A stretch of DNA of 64,000 nucleotides from assembly GCF_024662015.1 (NCBI RefSeq), contig NZ_CP102480.1, positions 4,458,501 to 4,522,500 on the forward strand, given 5' to 3'. This document shows positions 52,218 through 61,404 of the stretch, one piece after another. Both the position numbers and the translations under genes were made by a program. A model generated the notes under the pieces. That model made no database searches, was not told where the DNA came from, and was given only the letters and a program-made list of their open reading frames with translations. This stretch comes from Nisaea acidiphila. Its GTDB lineage: Bacteria; Pseudomonadota; Alphaproteobacteria; Thalassobaculales; Thalassobaculaceae. Numbering within the stretch: position 1 is the stretch's first letter; the number at the start of each line of letters is the position of its first letter.

Positions 52218-53459
52218 TTAGCGACGGGTTGCCAGAGCGAGTCCGTCGACCACTGCGGTGAAGGCTTCCGCTGCAAGGATCTCGGCCTGCGGACAAAGCG
52301 CACGGATCTCGGTTGATACGAACCGCATCAGGCTGGAGCCGCCGACCAGGATGACGTGCCCGATCTCGCCGGCTCCAATGCCGGCCATCTCCAGTGTTTC
52401 GGCTGCGGCGCCGCGAAGCAGGCTGCGGTTCGCAGAGAGCGCTGCATCAAGGCTTTCCGGCGTGACCGTCGCGCCGAGGCCGGACTCGATGAACTCCATC
52501 CCGATCCGTCCGTCCCGGTCCGCGCCGTTTGCGTCGATCTTGCCGCGCTCTACGGCGAAGGCGAGTTCGTGACCGAGATGCTGGTCGAGCACCGCCCCCA
52601 GCCGCTCAATCTTCTCCCGTTCGACTGCGAGACGGGCCATGTCCGTGACCATGCGGCGGGTCTTGGCGTTGTAGAGAAACGGGATGGTCGCCCAGGTCGC
52701 GAGCTCGGAATAGATCGTGTTCGGGACCGGTAGCAGGCCGTCGCCGAAATCCCGGCGCAGCTCCCCGCCGAGGCCGAGCAGGGGCATGGCATGCTGCATC
52801 GAGACCGCATGGTCGAAGTCGGTTCCGCCGAGCCGGATGCCGTGACTGGCGAGGATCTCCGGATGCGCGCCTTTCGAACGGAAGACGGTGAAATCCGAGG
52901 TGCCGCCGCCGATATCGACGATCAGTCCGGTCTCGTCGGCCGCGCCCATGCCGTGGCTGGCGATGGCGGCGGCTTCCGGTTCGGCGAGGAAGGCGATTTC
53001 CTCGAACCCGGCCGCCGCGTAGCAGGCCCGGAGGTCGGCCTCGGCCTGCGCGTCCTTCTCGGGATCGGATGTGTGGAAATGAACCGGGCGCCCTGAAAGC
53101 ACCCGCGTGAAACTCTGTCCCGTTTGCGCCTCGGCCCGGTGCTTGAGCTCCGCGAGGAACGCGGCGATGATTTCGGCGAGGGTGCGCCGCTTTCCGCCGA
53201 GAGTGCGCGGCTCGTGCAGCAGCGGCTGGCCGAGCACGCTTTTCAGCGCCCGCATATAGCGGCCTTCCTCTCCGCTCGTGAGGGCCTCGGCGGCGGTACT
53301 GCCGATTTGCATGCCGCGCCCGTCGAGCGGGAAGAACACGGCTGTCGGCAGGGTCTCACTGCCGTCTTCGATGGGAAGTCGTCTGACTGAATTTCCCGAC
53401 CAGATCGCGGCGGCTGAATTGGAGGTGCCGAAATCGATCGCGAGAGTATCCGTTCGCAT
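52218..53459 (-). CDS. Hsp70-family ATPase-like protein (YegD type)
   Basis: A 413-residue actin-fold protein. ATPase motifs: phosphate 1 IDFGTSNSAAAI (about 8-19), phosphate 2 VDIGGGTSDFTVF, adenosine VILVGGSSLMRFV. The C-terminal substrate-binding domain of DnaK is missing; the protein ends shortly after the nucleotide domain, as in E. coli YegD. No DnaJ or GrpE partner is nearby. It may act as an auxiliary chaperone; function is not established. Confidence 0.88.
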   Translation of the reverse strand: MRTDTLAIDFGTSNSAAAIWSGNSVRRLPIEDGSETLPTAVFFPLDGRGMQIGSTAAEALTSGEEGRYMRALKSVLGQPLLHEPRTLGGKRRTLAEIIAAFLAELKHRAEAQTGQSFTRVLSGRPVHFHTSDPEKDAQAEADLRACYAAAGFEEIAFLAEPEAAAIASHGMGAADETGLIVDIGGGTSDFTVFRSKGAHPEILASHGIRLGGTDFDHAVSMQHAMPLLGLGGELRRDFGDGLLPVPNTIYSELATWATIPFLYNAKTRRMVTDMARLAVEREKIERLGAVLDQHLGHELAFAVERGKIDANGADRDGRIGMEFIESGLGATVTPESLDAALSANRSLLRGAAAETLEMAGIGAGEIGHVILVGGSSLMRFVSTEIRALCPQAEILAAEAFTAVVDGLALATRR

Positions 53460-53726
53460 GGTGCGGTTCGCTCCAGGGGCGCTTCGTGGAAGACACGGGG
53501 TGTGTGGACTTTTCGGATCGTAAGGAAACCGCCTGAGGGTGCCCCGGCGGCGAGGGGAGGATGTCTATACATAACTTCCTTCCGACAGAAAAGGGTCAGG
53601 GGCGGATATTCCCCAACCGTGCGGCGGTTTCCGCGATGCGGATAAGGCCTCCGTATCGTGGCGGCGCTGGCCGGTGTTATAAGCACCGCAGCATTAACGG
53701 ACATAGCCAGAACAAGGGATCAGAAA

Positions 53727-54197
53727 ATGGCCGGAAACTTCCCGCTCAAGGTATCGCTGCCGCTCGCCAAGGCCGAGATCATTGCCGACGAGGCGCTGCG
53801 CGTCGCCACCGAGGAAGGCATGATGCCGATGACCGTCGTCGTGCTCGATGCGGGCGGGCATCCGGTCTGCATCAAGCGACAGGACGGCTCCGGCATCGGC
53901 CGCATCGAGATCGCGACCGCCAAGGCGTGGGGCGGGCTCGGCTTCGGCGAGTCCTCGCGCAATCTCGGCGGCCGGCTGAAAGAGCGCCTCGGCTTCCAGG
54001 TGGCCGCCGCCGCCGCTTTTGACGGCAAGATGGCCGCGGTTCCGGGCGGGGCCATGATCATGGAAGACGGCGCGATCATAGGTGCCGTCGGGGTCAGCGG
54101 CGACCTCTCCGAGAAAGACGAATACTGCGCCTGCAAGGGGATCCAGAAAGCCGGCTACGCCAGCGAGCCTGCGGAGCTGGATGAGAGCTGGCGCTAA
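53727..54197 (+). CDS. GlcG/HbpS-family heme-binding-like protein
   Basis: A 156-residue single-domain protein of the GlcG/HbpS/PduO-C fold: MTVVVLDAGGHPVCIKRQDG, AWGGLGFGESSRNLG, and GGAMIMEDGAIIGAVGVSG. Some members bind heme or cobalamin; others lie in glycolate operons with unknown function. Starts at ATG 53727; monocistronic. Confidence 0.88.
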   Translation: MAGNFPLKVSLPLAKAEIIADEALRVATEEGMMPMTVVVLDAGGHPVCIKRQDGSGIGRIEIATAKAWGGLGFGESSRNLGGRLKERLGFQVAAAAAFDGKMAAVPGGAMIMEDGAIIGAVGVSGDLSEKDEYCACKGIQKAGYASEPAELDESWR

Positions 54198-54259
54198 GCT
54201 TCTTACGCCATCCGAGCGAAGAGGGCCGGTCTCGCGACCGGCCCTTTGCTTTTCACGAC

Positions 54260-54343
54260 TGTCATTCCCGCGAATGCGGGGACCCAGGGATCCCGGTCTT
54301 CGCTCTACGTTCTCTGGGTCCCCACTTGCGTGGGGATGACGAC
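54260..54343. repeat. Dispersed palindromic repeat, copy 3
   Basis: TGTCATTCCCGCGAATGCGGGGACCCAG-type half (given in part) and a GGGTCCCCACTTGCGTGGGG-ATGACGAC half around a short centre. It follows the GlcG-like gene and resembles copies at 47602 and 48253. It may work as a terminator-like or mRNA 3' element. Confidence 0.75.
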
Positions 54344-54368
54344 TGTTAGCGGGTTCGAGAGAACGAAT

Positions 54369-55268
54369 TCAAAGCCAATATGGCGACGGCCCGTAGAGTT
54401 CCACCAGGAAGTCCACGAAGGCCCGGACCTTCGGCGAGAGGTGGCGGCCGCTCGGATAGACGGCGTAGATCGGCACGTCTTCACGGACGTAATCGTCGAG
54501 CAGGGTGACCAGCTTGCCGGTTTTGACGTGCTCGCCCGCCATGAAGGCCGCGAGCATGGCGAGGCCGCCGCCGGCGAGCACGGTCTGCAGCACCGAGTCG
54601 CCGTTATTCATCGCCAGCGTTCCCTTGGCACGCAGGATCTTCTGCTGGTTGTCGACCATGAAGTGCCAGTCGTTGATCGGATTGCCGGGCGCGTAGGTGA
54701 TCAGCGAATGGTCGCTCAGCTGGTCCGGATTGGCCGGCGAGCCCCATTTCTTCACATAGTCGGGGCTGGCCACCAGCATGCGGTGGTTCACCGCGAGCTT
54801 GCGGGCGATCAGGCTGGAATCCTTCAGCTGCGCAATCCGGATGGCGAGATCGATCCCCTCGTCGACGAGATCCACCACGCGATCGTTCACCAGCAGCTGG
54901 ACTTCCACTTCCGGATAGCGGTCGAGAAATTCCGGCAGGTGCGGGGCGACGTGCCGGTGCGCGAAGGTGGTGGGTGCCGTCACCTTCAGCAGGCCGCGCG
55001 GGGCCGAGTGCGCTTGGGAGACCGCGATCTCCGCCTCGTCCACATCGGCGAGGATCCGCTTGCAGCGTTCGTAATAGGCCGAGCCCACCTCGGTCAGGCT
55101 GACCCGGCGCGTGGTGCGGTTCAGCAGCCGGACGCCGAGGCGGTCCTCCAGGCCGGAGAGTTGCTTGCTCACGACGGAGGGCGAAACATTGAGGGTTCTG
55201 GATGCGCCGGCGAGACTGTCGTTCTCGACCACGGAGCAAAAAACCTTCATTGCGGTCAGCGTATCCAT
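54369..55268 (-). CDS. LysR-family transcriptional regulator
   Basis: A 299-residue regulator: MDTLTAMKVFCSVVEN, helix-turn-helix ASRTLNVSPSVVSKQLSGLE, then LLNRTTRRVSLTEVG, of the CrgA-like subgroup. It is divergent from the structured leader and PLP enzyme downstream on the plus strand, but the gap is 429 bp, so control of that gene is only a possibility. Confidence 0.93.
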   Translation of the reverse strand: MDTLTAMKVFCSVVENDSLAGASRTLNVSPSVVSKQLSGLEDRLGVRLLNRTTRRVSLTEVGSAYYERCKRILADVDEAEIAVSQAHSAPRGLLKVTAPTTFAHRHVAPHLPEFLDRYPEVEVQLLVNDRVVDLVDEGIDLAIRIAQLKDSSLIARKLAVNHRMLVASPDYVKKWGSPANPDQLSDHSLITYAPGNPINDWHFMVDNQQKILRAKGTLAMNNGDSVLQTVLAGGGLAMLAAFMAGEHVKTGKLVTLLDDYVREDVPIYAVYPSGRHLSPKVRAFVDFLVELYGPSPYWL

Positions 55269-55432
55269 TTCAGCGTGTTTCCCGAGTGCAGTACGGAATT
55301 ATTCTTGCTTTATAGGAATTAATACGATGCTTTAAAAGAGAATTATCAATTTGCATGGCGGTTTTCTACACTGAGAATGACAGTGCTCGTCAATCGACCT
55401 GTTCAATTGCCCCGCCGGGATCGACTGTACGA

Positions 55433-55581
55433 ACGTGGCCGTGCCCCTCATAGCCACGTATCGGTAGACCCACCCGATACAGCTCTCCGCACTGCCAAGA
55501 CGGAGGGACGGACGGACGAACCGGCAATTATGAGGCTGCAGCGGCTTCCGCCCAAGGGGATCGCTGCAGCCTTATTTGTTT
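55433..55581 (+). ncRNA. Structured leader or small RNA with intrinsic terminator
   Basis: Three local helices: ACGTGGC/GCCACGT (55433-55459), GTATCGG/CCGATAC (55458-55480) and CTCTCCG/CGGAGGG (55483-55507, one G-U). They are followed by a long perfect stem GGCTGCAGCG/CGCTGCAGCC (55534-55571) and TTATTTGTTT, a strong terminator. Helices one and two share two bases, so they may be mutually exclusive. The next start codon is 116 bp away at 55698. I saw no match to SAM-I, SAM-II, cobalamin or glycine aptamers. Options: an attenuated leader of the PLP gene or a free sRNA. The rest of 55269-55697 holds no gene. Confidence 0.45.
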
Positions 55582-55697
55582 CCAGATATATGAGCGGCCC
55601 GACTCCGGGCATGTTCCCGTCCTCCGCCTCGTGCTAGAGGCATCGGCAGGCGGTCTCGGCCGCGAGCGAAAGCAAACCATCTGGCCGGAGCCAGCAC

Positions 55698-56843
55698 ATG
55701 CGAAATAACGATCTGAAACCCGAAACCCTGGCCGCCCAGGCGATGGGATATGTCGACGAGACCACAGGCGCGGTGACGCCGCCGATCCATCTCGCGACGA
55801 CTTACGAGCGCGCGCCCGACAATTCCTATCCGAAGGGCTATGTCTATACCCGAAGCGAGAACCCGACCTATGGCCTTGCGGAAGATCTGCTGGCACGCCT
55901 TGAGAACGGGGCGGGCGCGCTGATCTTCTCGGCCGGGATGTCGGCGGCGGTTGCGCCGTTCATGACGCTGCGTCCGGGCGATCATGTGGTCGCGCCGACG
56001 GTGATGTACTGGGCGCTTCGGAACTGGCTGCTCGATTTTACGGCGCAGTGGGGCATCGGCCTCGATTTTTTCGACGTGAACGAGCCCGAGAGCGCGGCCG
56101 ATCTGGTGCAGGAGGGCAAGACGAAGATCGTCTGGATCGAAACCCCGGCCAACCCGCTCTGGGACTGTCTCGATATTGCCTGGTTCGCCCAGCTCGCGCA
56201 CGGGGCCGGTGCCCGGCTCTGCGTCGACTCGACGGCAGCGACGCCGGTGATCACCCGTCCCATCGAACATGGCGCCGATCTCGTCATGCACTCCGCCACC
56301 AAATACCTGAACGGGCACAGCGACGTTCTCGGCGGGGCGCTGATCGCGGCGAAGGCCGATGACTGGTGGGGAGAGATCCGCCGGGTGCGGACCGATCACG
56401 GTATGGTCATGGGCCCGTTCGAGGCCTGGCTGCTGCTGCGCGGCATGCGCACGCTGCACCTGCGCGTCCGCAAGGCGTCCGAGAATGCGCAGGCGATCGC
56501 CGAGCATTTCCATAATCACCCGAAGATCGGGTCCGTGCTCTATCCGGGTCTGCCGACCCATATCGGGCACGATGTTGCGCTTCGGCAGATGGAAGGCGGC
56601 TTCGGCGGCATGCTCTCGCTGCGCATCGCCGGCGGCGAGGCGGCGGCGGTCAAGGTCGCGGCCAATCTCGAAGTGATCCACCGCGCGACCTCGCTCGGCG
56701 GCGTCGAGAGCCTAGTCGAGCATCGGGCCTCGATCGAAGGAAAAGGCACTCCGGTGCCGGACGACCTGCTGCGATTCTCGATCGGGATCGAGGATCTCGG
56801 CGACCTGATTCAGGATTTGGAACAGGCTCTGAATACCCTCTAG
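55698..56843 (+). CDS. Cys/Met-metabolism PLP-dependent enzyme (cystathionine gamma-synthase family)
   Basis: A 381-residue fold-type I PLP enzyme. The cofactor Lys is in HSATKYLNGHSDVLGG; TRSENPTYGLAEDLLARLENG and the C-terminal HRATSLGGVESLVEHRAS are family-typical. Members include cystathionine gamma-synthase, gamma- and beta-lyases and sulfhydrylases; residue differences near the substrate site do not let me choose. An RBS-like GGAG lies about 10 bp upstream. A terminator-bearing leader region precedes it. Confidence 0.9.
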   Translation: MRNNDLKPETLAAQAMGYVDETTGAVTPPIHLATTYERAPDNSYPKGYVYTRSENPTYGLAEDLLARLENGAGALIFSAGMSAAVAPFMTLRPGDHVVAPTVMYWALRNWLLDFTAQWGIGLDFFDVNEPESAADLVQEGKTKIVWIETPANPLWDCLDIAWFAQLAHGAGARLCVDSTAATPVITRPIEHGADLVMHSATKYLNGHSDVLGGALIAAKADDWWGEIRRVRTDHGMVMGPFEAWLLLRGMRTLHLRVRKASENAQAIAEHFHNHPKIGSVLYPGLPTHIGHDVALRQMEGGFGGMLSLRIAGGEAAAVKVAANLEVIHRATSLGGVESLVEHRASIEGKGTPVPDDLLRFSIGIEDLGDLIQDLEQALNTL

Positions 56844-56996
56844 AGGGAGTTCATGTCCGTATTCCGCGGTCACGGCGCGCTCACAAGCTGGTGCGCGACC
56901 GTGATTCGCGCCGATTCTCACGCTCGCTAGATTTCCCCTTGGGCTTCAACGAAAGCCAAGGTGCCGCGTGCGCCCAAGGAGAGAGCTGGAGGAGTT

Positions 56997-57614
56997 ATGT
57001 ATCAGACAATCAGGATGTCCGCGATTGCGTGCGGGCTGGCGCTGGCGGCCGCACTTGCGCCTGTAAACGCAGCTGCGGCGCAGACCTGCGGGGCCGGAAA
57101 GACTCGTGCCGACATGACCAACGCCAACGCGCAGGCCGTTTATGACTGTCTGAAGAAGTCGATGTTCGAGAATTACAATAAAGGCGGCAAGGGGTGGATC
57201 CCGGCCGAAGTCGTCAAGGAGTACCGGAACTGGAAACTCGCTAACACCGCACCGGCCGCGCCGGGATTTCACGGCGAGCGCTATCTCATGACCTGGGTCA
57301 ACGAGACCGGTTACGACGCCTATACCGATTTCCGCGACGAAGATGTGAGTATTCCGGCCGGTACGGTCATCGTGAAGGAGTCCTTCGACGTGGCTGAGAA
57401 CGGTTCGGCCAAAGCGGGTCCGCTCTTCATCATGGAGAAGGTCGAGGAAGGGCGTTCGCCCGAGACCATGGACTGGTACTACATGATGATCTCGCCGAAG
57501 GGAAAGCCGGTTGCGGTCAACGTGGTCTCGGCCTGCAGCGAATGCCACATGGAGAATTTCGGACAGCAGGGTGCGCTTGGCTACCCGGCCGAAGACGTCC
57601 GGGTAGCGAAATAA
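56997..57614 (+). CDS. Cytochrome P460-like secreted heme protein
   Basis: A 205-residue periplasmic protein with a signal peptide (AIACGLALAAALAPVNAAAA). The P460-domain body (KGWIPAEVVKEYRNWKLANTAPA, split) is followed by a single C-terminal heme c motif CSECH. True P460 enzymes oxidise hydroxylamine; many relatives have unknown electron-transfer roles. ATG 56997 follows GGAGGAG. It converges with the molybdenum hydroxylase large-subunit gene. Confidence 0.85.
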   Translation: MYQTIRMSAIACGLALAAALAPVNAAAAQTCGAGKTRADMTNANAQAVYDCLKKSMFENYNKGGKGWIPAEVVKEYRNWKLANTAPAAPGFHGERYLMTWVNETGYDAYTDFRDEDVSIPAGTVIVKESFDVAENGSAKAGPLFIMEKVEEGRSPETMDWYYMMISPKGKPVAVNVVSACSECHMENFGQQGALGYPAEDVRVAK

Positions 57615-57639
57615 GTAAACGCTCGATATTGGGTTTGGC

Positions 57640-60000
57640 TCAGGTGGCGTTCGCCGTTTGGATCGCCGCCCAGACCTTCTCTGGCGTTGCCGGCATGTCG
57701 ATATGCGCGACGCCGAGCGGAGCCAGCGCATCGACCAACGCATTCATGATCGAGGGCAGGGAGCCGGCGCAGCCGGCCTCGCCACAGCCCTTGGCGCCGA
57801 GCGGGTTGGTGGTCGCCGGAACGGCATGCGTGGCGAAGGAGAAGTTCGGCACGTCCGCCGCACGGGGCAGGGCGTAGTCCATGTAGCTGCCGGTCTGCAG
57901 CTGGCCTTCCGCGTCGTAGAGCACGCTTTCCATCAGTGCCTGACCGAGCCCCTGCACGATGCCGCCATGGGCCTGGCCCTCGACCAGCAGCGGGTTCACC
58001 ACGGTGCCGAAATCGTTGACCATGGAATAGCGGTCGAGCCGTACCGTACCGGTCTCGGGGTCGACCTCAAGTTCGCAGACGTGGCAGCCGTTCGGGAAAG
58101 CCGACGGGGCATTCTCGAAAATGTGCGAGACGCTGAGGTCCTTCGGAAGATCGGCCGGAAGGTCGCTACGGGTGCGGGCTTCCGTCGCCAGTTCCATGAT
58201 GCCGATGGTCCGGTCGGTTCCGGCGACCTGGAAAGTCCCGGCCTCGAAGGCGATATCCTCGATGGCGGTCTCGAACACATGGGCCGCGAGCTGTTTGCCC
58301 TTCTCGATGACGATGTCGCTTGCCTCGATGATCGCCCCGCCGCTGGCCATGATCGACTTGGAGCCGCCGGTGCCGCCGCCCGCGATCAGTTCGGCGCTGT
58401 CGCCCTGGATTAGCTTGATCTTCTCGAACGGCACGCCGAGTTTGGCATGCAGTACCTGGGCGAAGGGCGTCCAGTGGCCCTGACCGTAGTCCAATGTGCC
58501 AGTGATGATCGTGACATCGCCGTTTTCCTCGAACCGGATGCCGCCCATTTCCTGCATCACCGGAGCGGTCACTTCCAGATAACAGCCGACGCCGCGCCCC
58601 CGCAGCATACCCTTCTTCTCGCTCTCGGCCTTGCGGGCGGCATAGCCGTCCCAGTCCGAGGCCTCGAGCGCCTTCTCCAGGATCGTCGGGAAGTCGCCGC
58701 TGTCGTAGTTCATCCCGTTGGCGGCGGCGTAGGGGATCTCGGTCGCCTGGATCTGGTTGCGCCGGCGCAGTTCGATCGGGTCGATCCCGGTCTCCCGCGC
58801 GGCGGTCTCGATCAGCCGCTCCATGTAGTAGTTCGCTTCAGGCCTTCCGGCGCCGCGATAGGCGGTGATGGGGGTGGTATTGGTGAAGACCGCCTTGGTC
58901 GCGACCTCGATCAGCGGCAGACGGTAGACGCTGTTGCTGTTCTTCAGCGTGTTCAGGGTCGGCATCATCGGCGAGACGGCGGAAAGGTAGGCGCCGACAT
59001 TGCCGTAACCGGTGATCCGGAGTGCCGTGAAACGCCTTTCGGCGTCCAGCGCCAGTTCCGCGGTCATGTCATGGTCGCGTCCGTGACAATCGGAGAGGAA
59101 GCTCCCGGAGCGCTCGTCGGTCCATTTGACCGGCCGGCCGAGGACCTTCGCCGCGTGCAGCACGCAGATATATTCCGGATAGGCGCCGGCCTTCATGCCG
59201 AAGGAGCCGCCGACATTGCCGGTGATGACATGCATCTTTTCCGGCGGGATGTCGAAGATCTGCTTGGCCAGTGTGTTCATCATCCCGAACACGCCCTGGC
59301 AGCCGACATGCAGCTCGTAGGTGTCTTTCGCCGGATCGAACGCGCCGACGGCGGAGCGCGGCTCCATGGCGCAGACCACGATGCGGTTGTTGCGGAGGCT
59401 GAGCTTCGTCACATGCGCCGCTTCGGCGAAGGCGGCATCGATCTTCGCCGTCTCGCCGTACTGATAGTCGAGCGCGACGTTGCCCGGCACGGCGTCATAG
59501 ATCAGCGGCGCGTCTTCTGCGGCAGCGGCGCGGGCGTCCGTGACCGCGGGCAGGGGATCGATGTCGAGTTCGACCAACTCGGCCGCGTCCTTGGCCGCGG
59601 AGTGGGTTTCCGCGATTACGATGGCGACCGGATCGCCCACGAAGCGGACCTTGTCTGTCGCGAGCGCCGCGCGGGGCACGTAAGTGATCGGGCTGCCGTC
59701 CCGGTTCTTGAGGGGCACACCGCATTTCATCGTGCCGAGCCCGGCATCTTCGAGATCCTTGCCGGTGAAGATCGCGATCACGCCAGACGCCGTCAGCGCG
59801 TCCGCCGTCTCGATCCCGTTCAGCACGCCGTGGGCAAAGGGGCTGGTCACCATGACGGCGTAGGCTTGGCCGTCGAGATTGGTGTCGTCGGTGTAGTTCC
59901 CCTGACCGCGCAGCAGCTTCGGGTCCTCGGAACGCGGCACGGGTTGGCCGACCCCGAATTTCATCATCCCGAGCTGATTTTCGTCGACGATCGAATCCAT
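57640..60000 (-). CDS. Molybdopterin-binding large subunit, xanthine dehydrogenase/CoxL family
   Basis: A 786-residue molybdenum hydroxylase large subunit. Motifs: GGSFGMKAGAYPE, the active-site loop AYRGAGRPEANYYMERL (the form II type, not the CO-specific AYRCSFR), GQGHWTPFAQVL, and the C-terminal Mo-ligand region LGAKGCGEAGCAGS with the conserved Glu. No gene for the FAD or 2Fe-2S subunits is adjacent, which is unusual. ATG 60000 follows AGGAG. Substrate unknown. Confidence 0.92.
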   Translation of the reverse strand: MDSIVDENQLGMMKFGVGQPVPRSEDPKLLRGQGNYTDDTNLDGQAYAVMVTSPFAHGVLNGIETADALTASGVIAIFTGKDLEDAGLGTMKCGVPLKNRDGSPITYVPRAALATDKVRFVGDPVAIVIAETHSAAKDAAELVELDIDPLPAVTDARAAAAEDAPLIYDAVPGNVALDYQYGETAKIDAAFAEAAHVTKLSLRNNRIVVCAMEPRSAVGAFDPAKDTYELHVGCQGVFGMMNTLAKQIFDIPPEKMHVITGNVGGSFGMKAGAYPEYICVLHAAKVLGRPVKWTDERSGSFLSDCHGRDHDMTAELALDAERRFTALRITGYGNVGAYLSAVSPMMPTLNTLKNSNSVYRLPLIEVATKAVFTNTTPITAYRGAGRPEANYYMERLIETAARETGIDPIELRRRNQIQATEIPYAAANGMNYDSGDFPTILEKALEASDWDGYAARKAESEKKGMLRGRGVGCYLEVTAPVMQEMGGIRFEENGDVTIITGTLDYGQGHWTPFAQVLHAKLGVPFEKIKLIQGDSAELIAGGGTGGSKSIMASGGAIIEASDIVIEKGKQLAAHVFETAIEDIAFEAGTFQVAGTDRTIGIMELATEARTRSDLPADLPKDLSVSHIFENAPSAFPNGCHVCELEVDPETGTVRLDRYSMVNDFGTVVNPLLVEGQAHGGIVQGLGQALMESVLYDAEGQLQTGSYMDYALPRAADVPNFSFATHAVPATTNPLGAKGCGEAGCAGSLPSIMNALVDALAPLGVAHIDMPATPEKVWAAIQTANAT

Positions 60001-60207
60001 GGAGTAGGCTCCTGCTGAGAACGGCACGCGGTAGGGCGAGAGATTGTATACCAGATGGTAGCGCCGCCGCCCGGCGGGACAAGCGACAATGCGTTGTCAC
60101 ACCAGTTCATGCGGCGCGTCTAAGTATTTTTTGCAACTGCGAAAGACTTGGACAGCCCCTTTTTCACAGAGTAGGTTCCGGCAGACTTCACACTTGGTGT
60201 TCCTCCT

Positions 60208-61404
60208 ATGCTGAAGACGGCACTTATCCGGCTGCCGACGGGCGCGCTGGTCGTGTTGCTGGCGGCGCTCGCCGCCTTCGCCCCGATGTCGATCGACATG
60301 TATCTGCCCGCCCTGCCGGAGATCGCGCGCGACCTCGACGTGCCTGCGCGCGAGGTTCAGGCGACCCTGGCGGTTTTCCTCGCCGGCTTTTCCGGCGGCA
60401 TGCTGATCTACGGTCCGATCTCGGACCGGTTCGGGCGCCGCCCGGTTCTGCTCGCGGGAATCGCCGTCTTTATCGTCGCCTCGCTGGTCTGCATGGTCGT
60501 GGAGCGAATCGACGGGCTGATCGTGGCGCGGCTGTTTCAGGCAATCGGTGGCGGCGCGGCGTCAATTCTGGCGCGGACCGTGGTGCGCGACCTGTTCCCG
60601 CCGTCAGAGGCCGCGAGCAAGCTTTCCCTTATGATGGTGCTGACCACGCTGGCCCCGATCCTGGCGCCGCTCGCCGGGGCTGCGCTGCTTGAATTCGCGG
60701 ACTGGCGGGCGATTTTCGCGACCCTGTTCGGCTTCGGGGCGATCGCCTTCGTGCTCGTCCTGCTGATGCTGCCCGAAACCTATGCGCATGAGGACCGCGG
60801 CGGGATGAGCCTGCTGCAGGCGCTCGGGGCTTACAGGCACATCCTGATGGACCCGCCGGCCTTCGGACTGACGGTCGCCAGCGCTGCCGTATTCGGCGGT
60901 CTGTTCGCCTATATCTCCGGCTCCTCCTTCGTGTTCATCGAGTATTTCGGCCTCACGCCGGGCTATTACGCGGTGCTGTTCGCGATGAATTCCGCCGCGA
61001 TCATGCTGGCGGCTTTCGTGAACAGCCGGCTGACGAAACATGTCGACCTCCGGACCCTGCTCCGCGCGGGCGTGGTGATCGCCGCGCTCGCCGGAATCTA
61101 TCTCCTCGCCTTGGAGCGTTCCGGAATGGCCGGCCCCTATTCGGTGCTGGTCGGGCTGATGGCTTTCGTCGCCATGGTGCCGATCCTCGGGGCCAACGGC
61201 ATGGCGGTGCTGATGGCGCGCTATCCGAAAAACGCCGGAGCCGCCGCGGCCACGGTCGGAGCCGCACAGTTCGGCGGCGGTGCCGTCTCCGCCATGGCGG
61301 TCGGTGCGCTGCATGACGGCACGGCCTATTCCATGTGTGCCGTGATGTTCGGTTTCGGGATCGTCTCGGTCCTGTTCCTGTTCGGCCCGGGACGGCGCCT
61401 CTAG
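60208..61404 (+). CDS. Bcr/CflA-family drug efflux MFS transporter
   Basis: A 398-residue, 12-segment major facilitator of the DHA1 group. The first helix ends FAPMSIDMYLPALPEIARDL, then GPISDRFGRRPVLL is motif A. These signatures fit Bcr/CflA exporters for bicyclomycin, chloramphenicol or dipeptides. Its stop overlaps the convergent GMC gene by 4 bp. Confidence 0.93.
   Translation: MLKTALIRLPTGALVVLLAALAAFAPMSIDMYLPALPEIARDLDVPAREVQATLAVFLAGFSGGMLIYGPISDRFGRRPVLLAGIAVFIVASLVCMVVERIDGLIVARLFQAIGGGAASILARTVVRDLFPPSEAASKLSLMMVLTTLAPILAPLAGAALLEFADWRAIFATLFGFGAIAFVLVLLMLPETYAHEDRGGMSLLQALGAYRHILMDPPAFGLTVASAAVFGGLFAYISGSSFVFIEYFGLTPGYYAVLFAMNSAAIMLAAFVNSRLTKHVDLRTLLRAGVVIAALAGIYLLALERSGMAGPYSVLVGLMAFVAMVPILGANGMAVLMARYPKNAGAAAATVGAAQFGGGAVSAMAVGALHDGTAYSMCAVMFGFGIVSVLFLFGPGRRL

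Noticed and set aside
49182-52296. Two long minus-strand frames opposite gatA and gatB
   Set aside because: Shadow frames of highly biased genes; the plus-strand products are unmistakable.
55433-55581. SAM-II, SAM-I or cobalamin riboswitch
   Set aside because: Core consensus elements of these aptamers, as I know them, are not present; kept as an unassigned structured RNA.
58447-60018. A 523-codon plus-strand frame
   Set aside because: Antisense to the molybdenum hydroxylase gene and without motifs.
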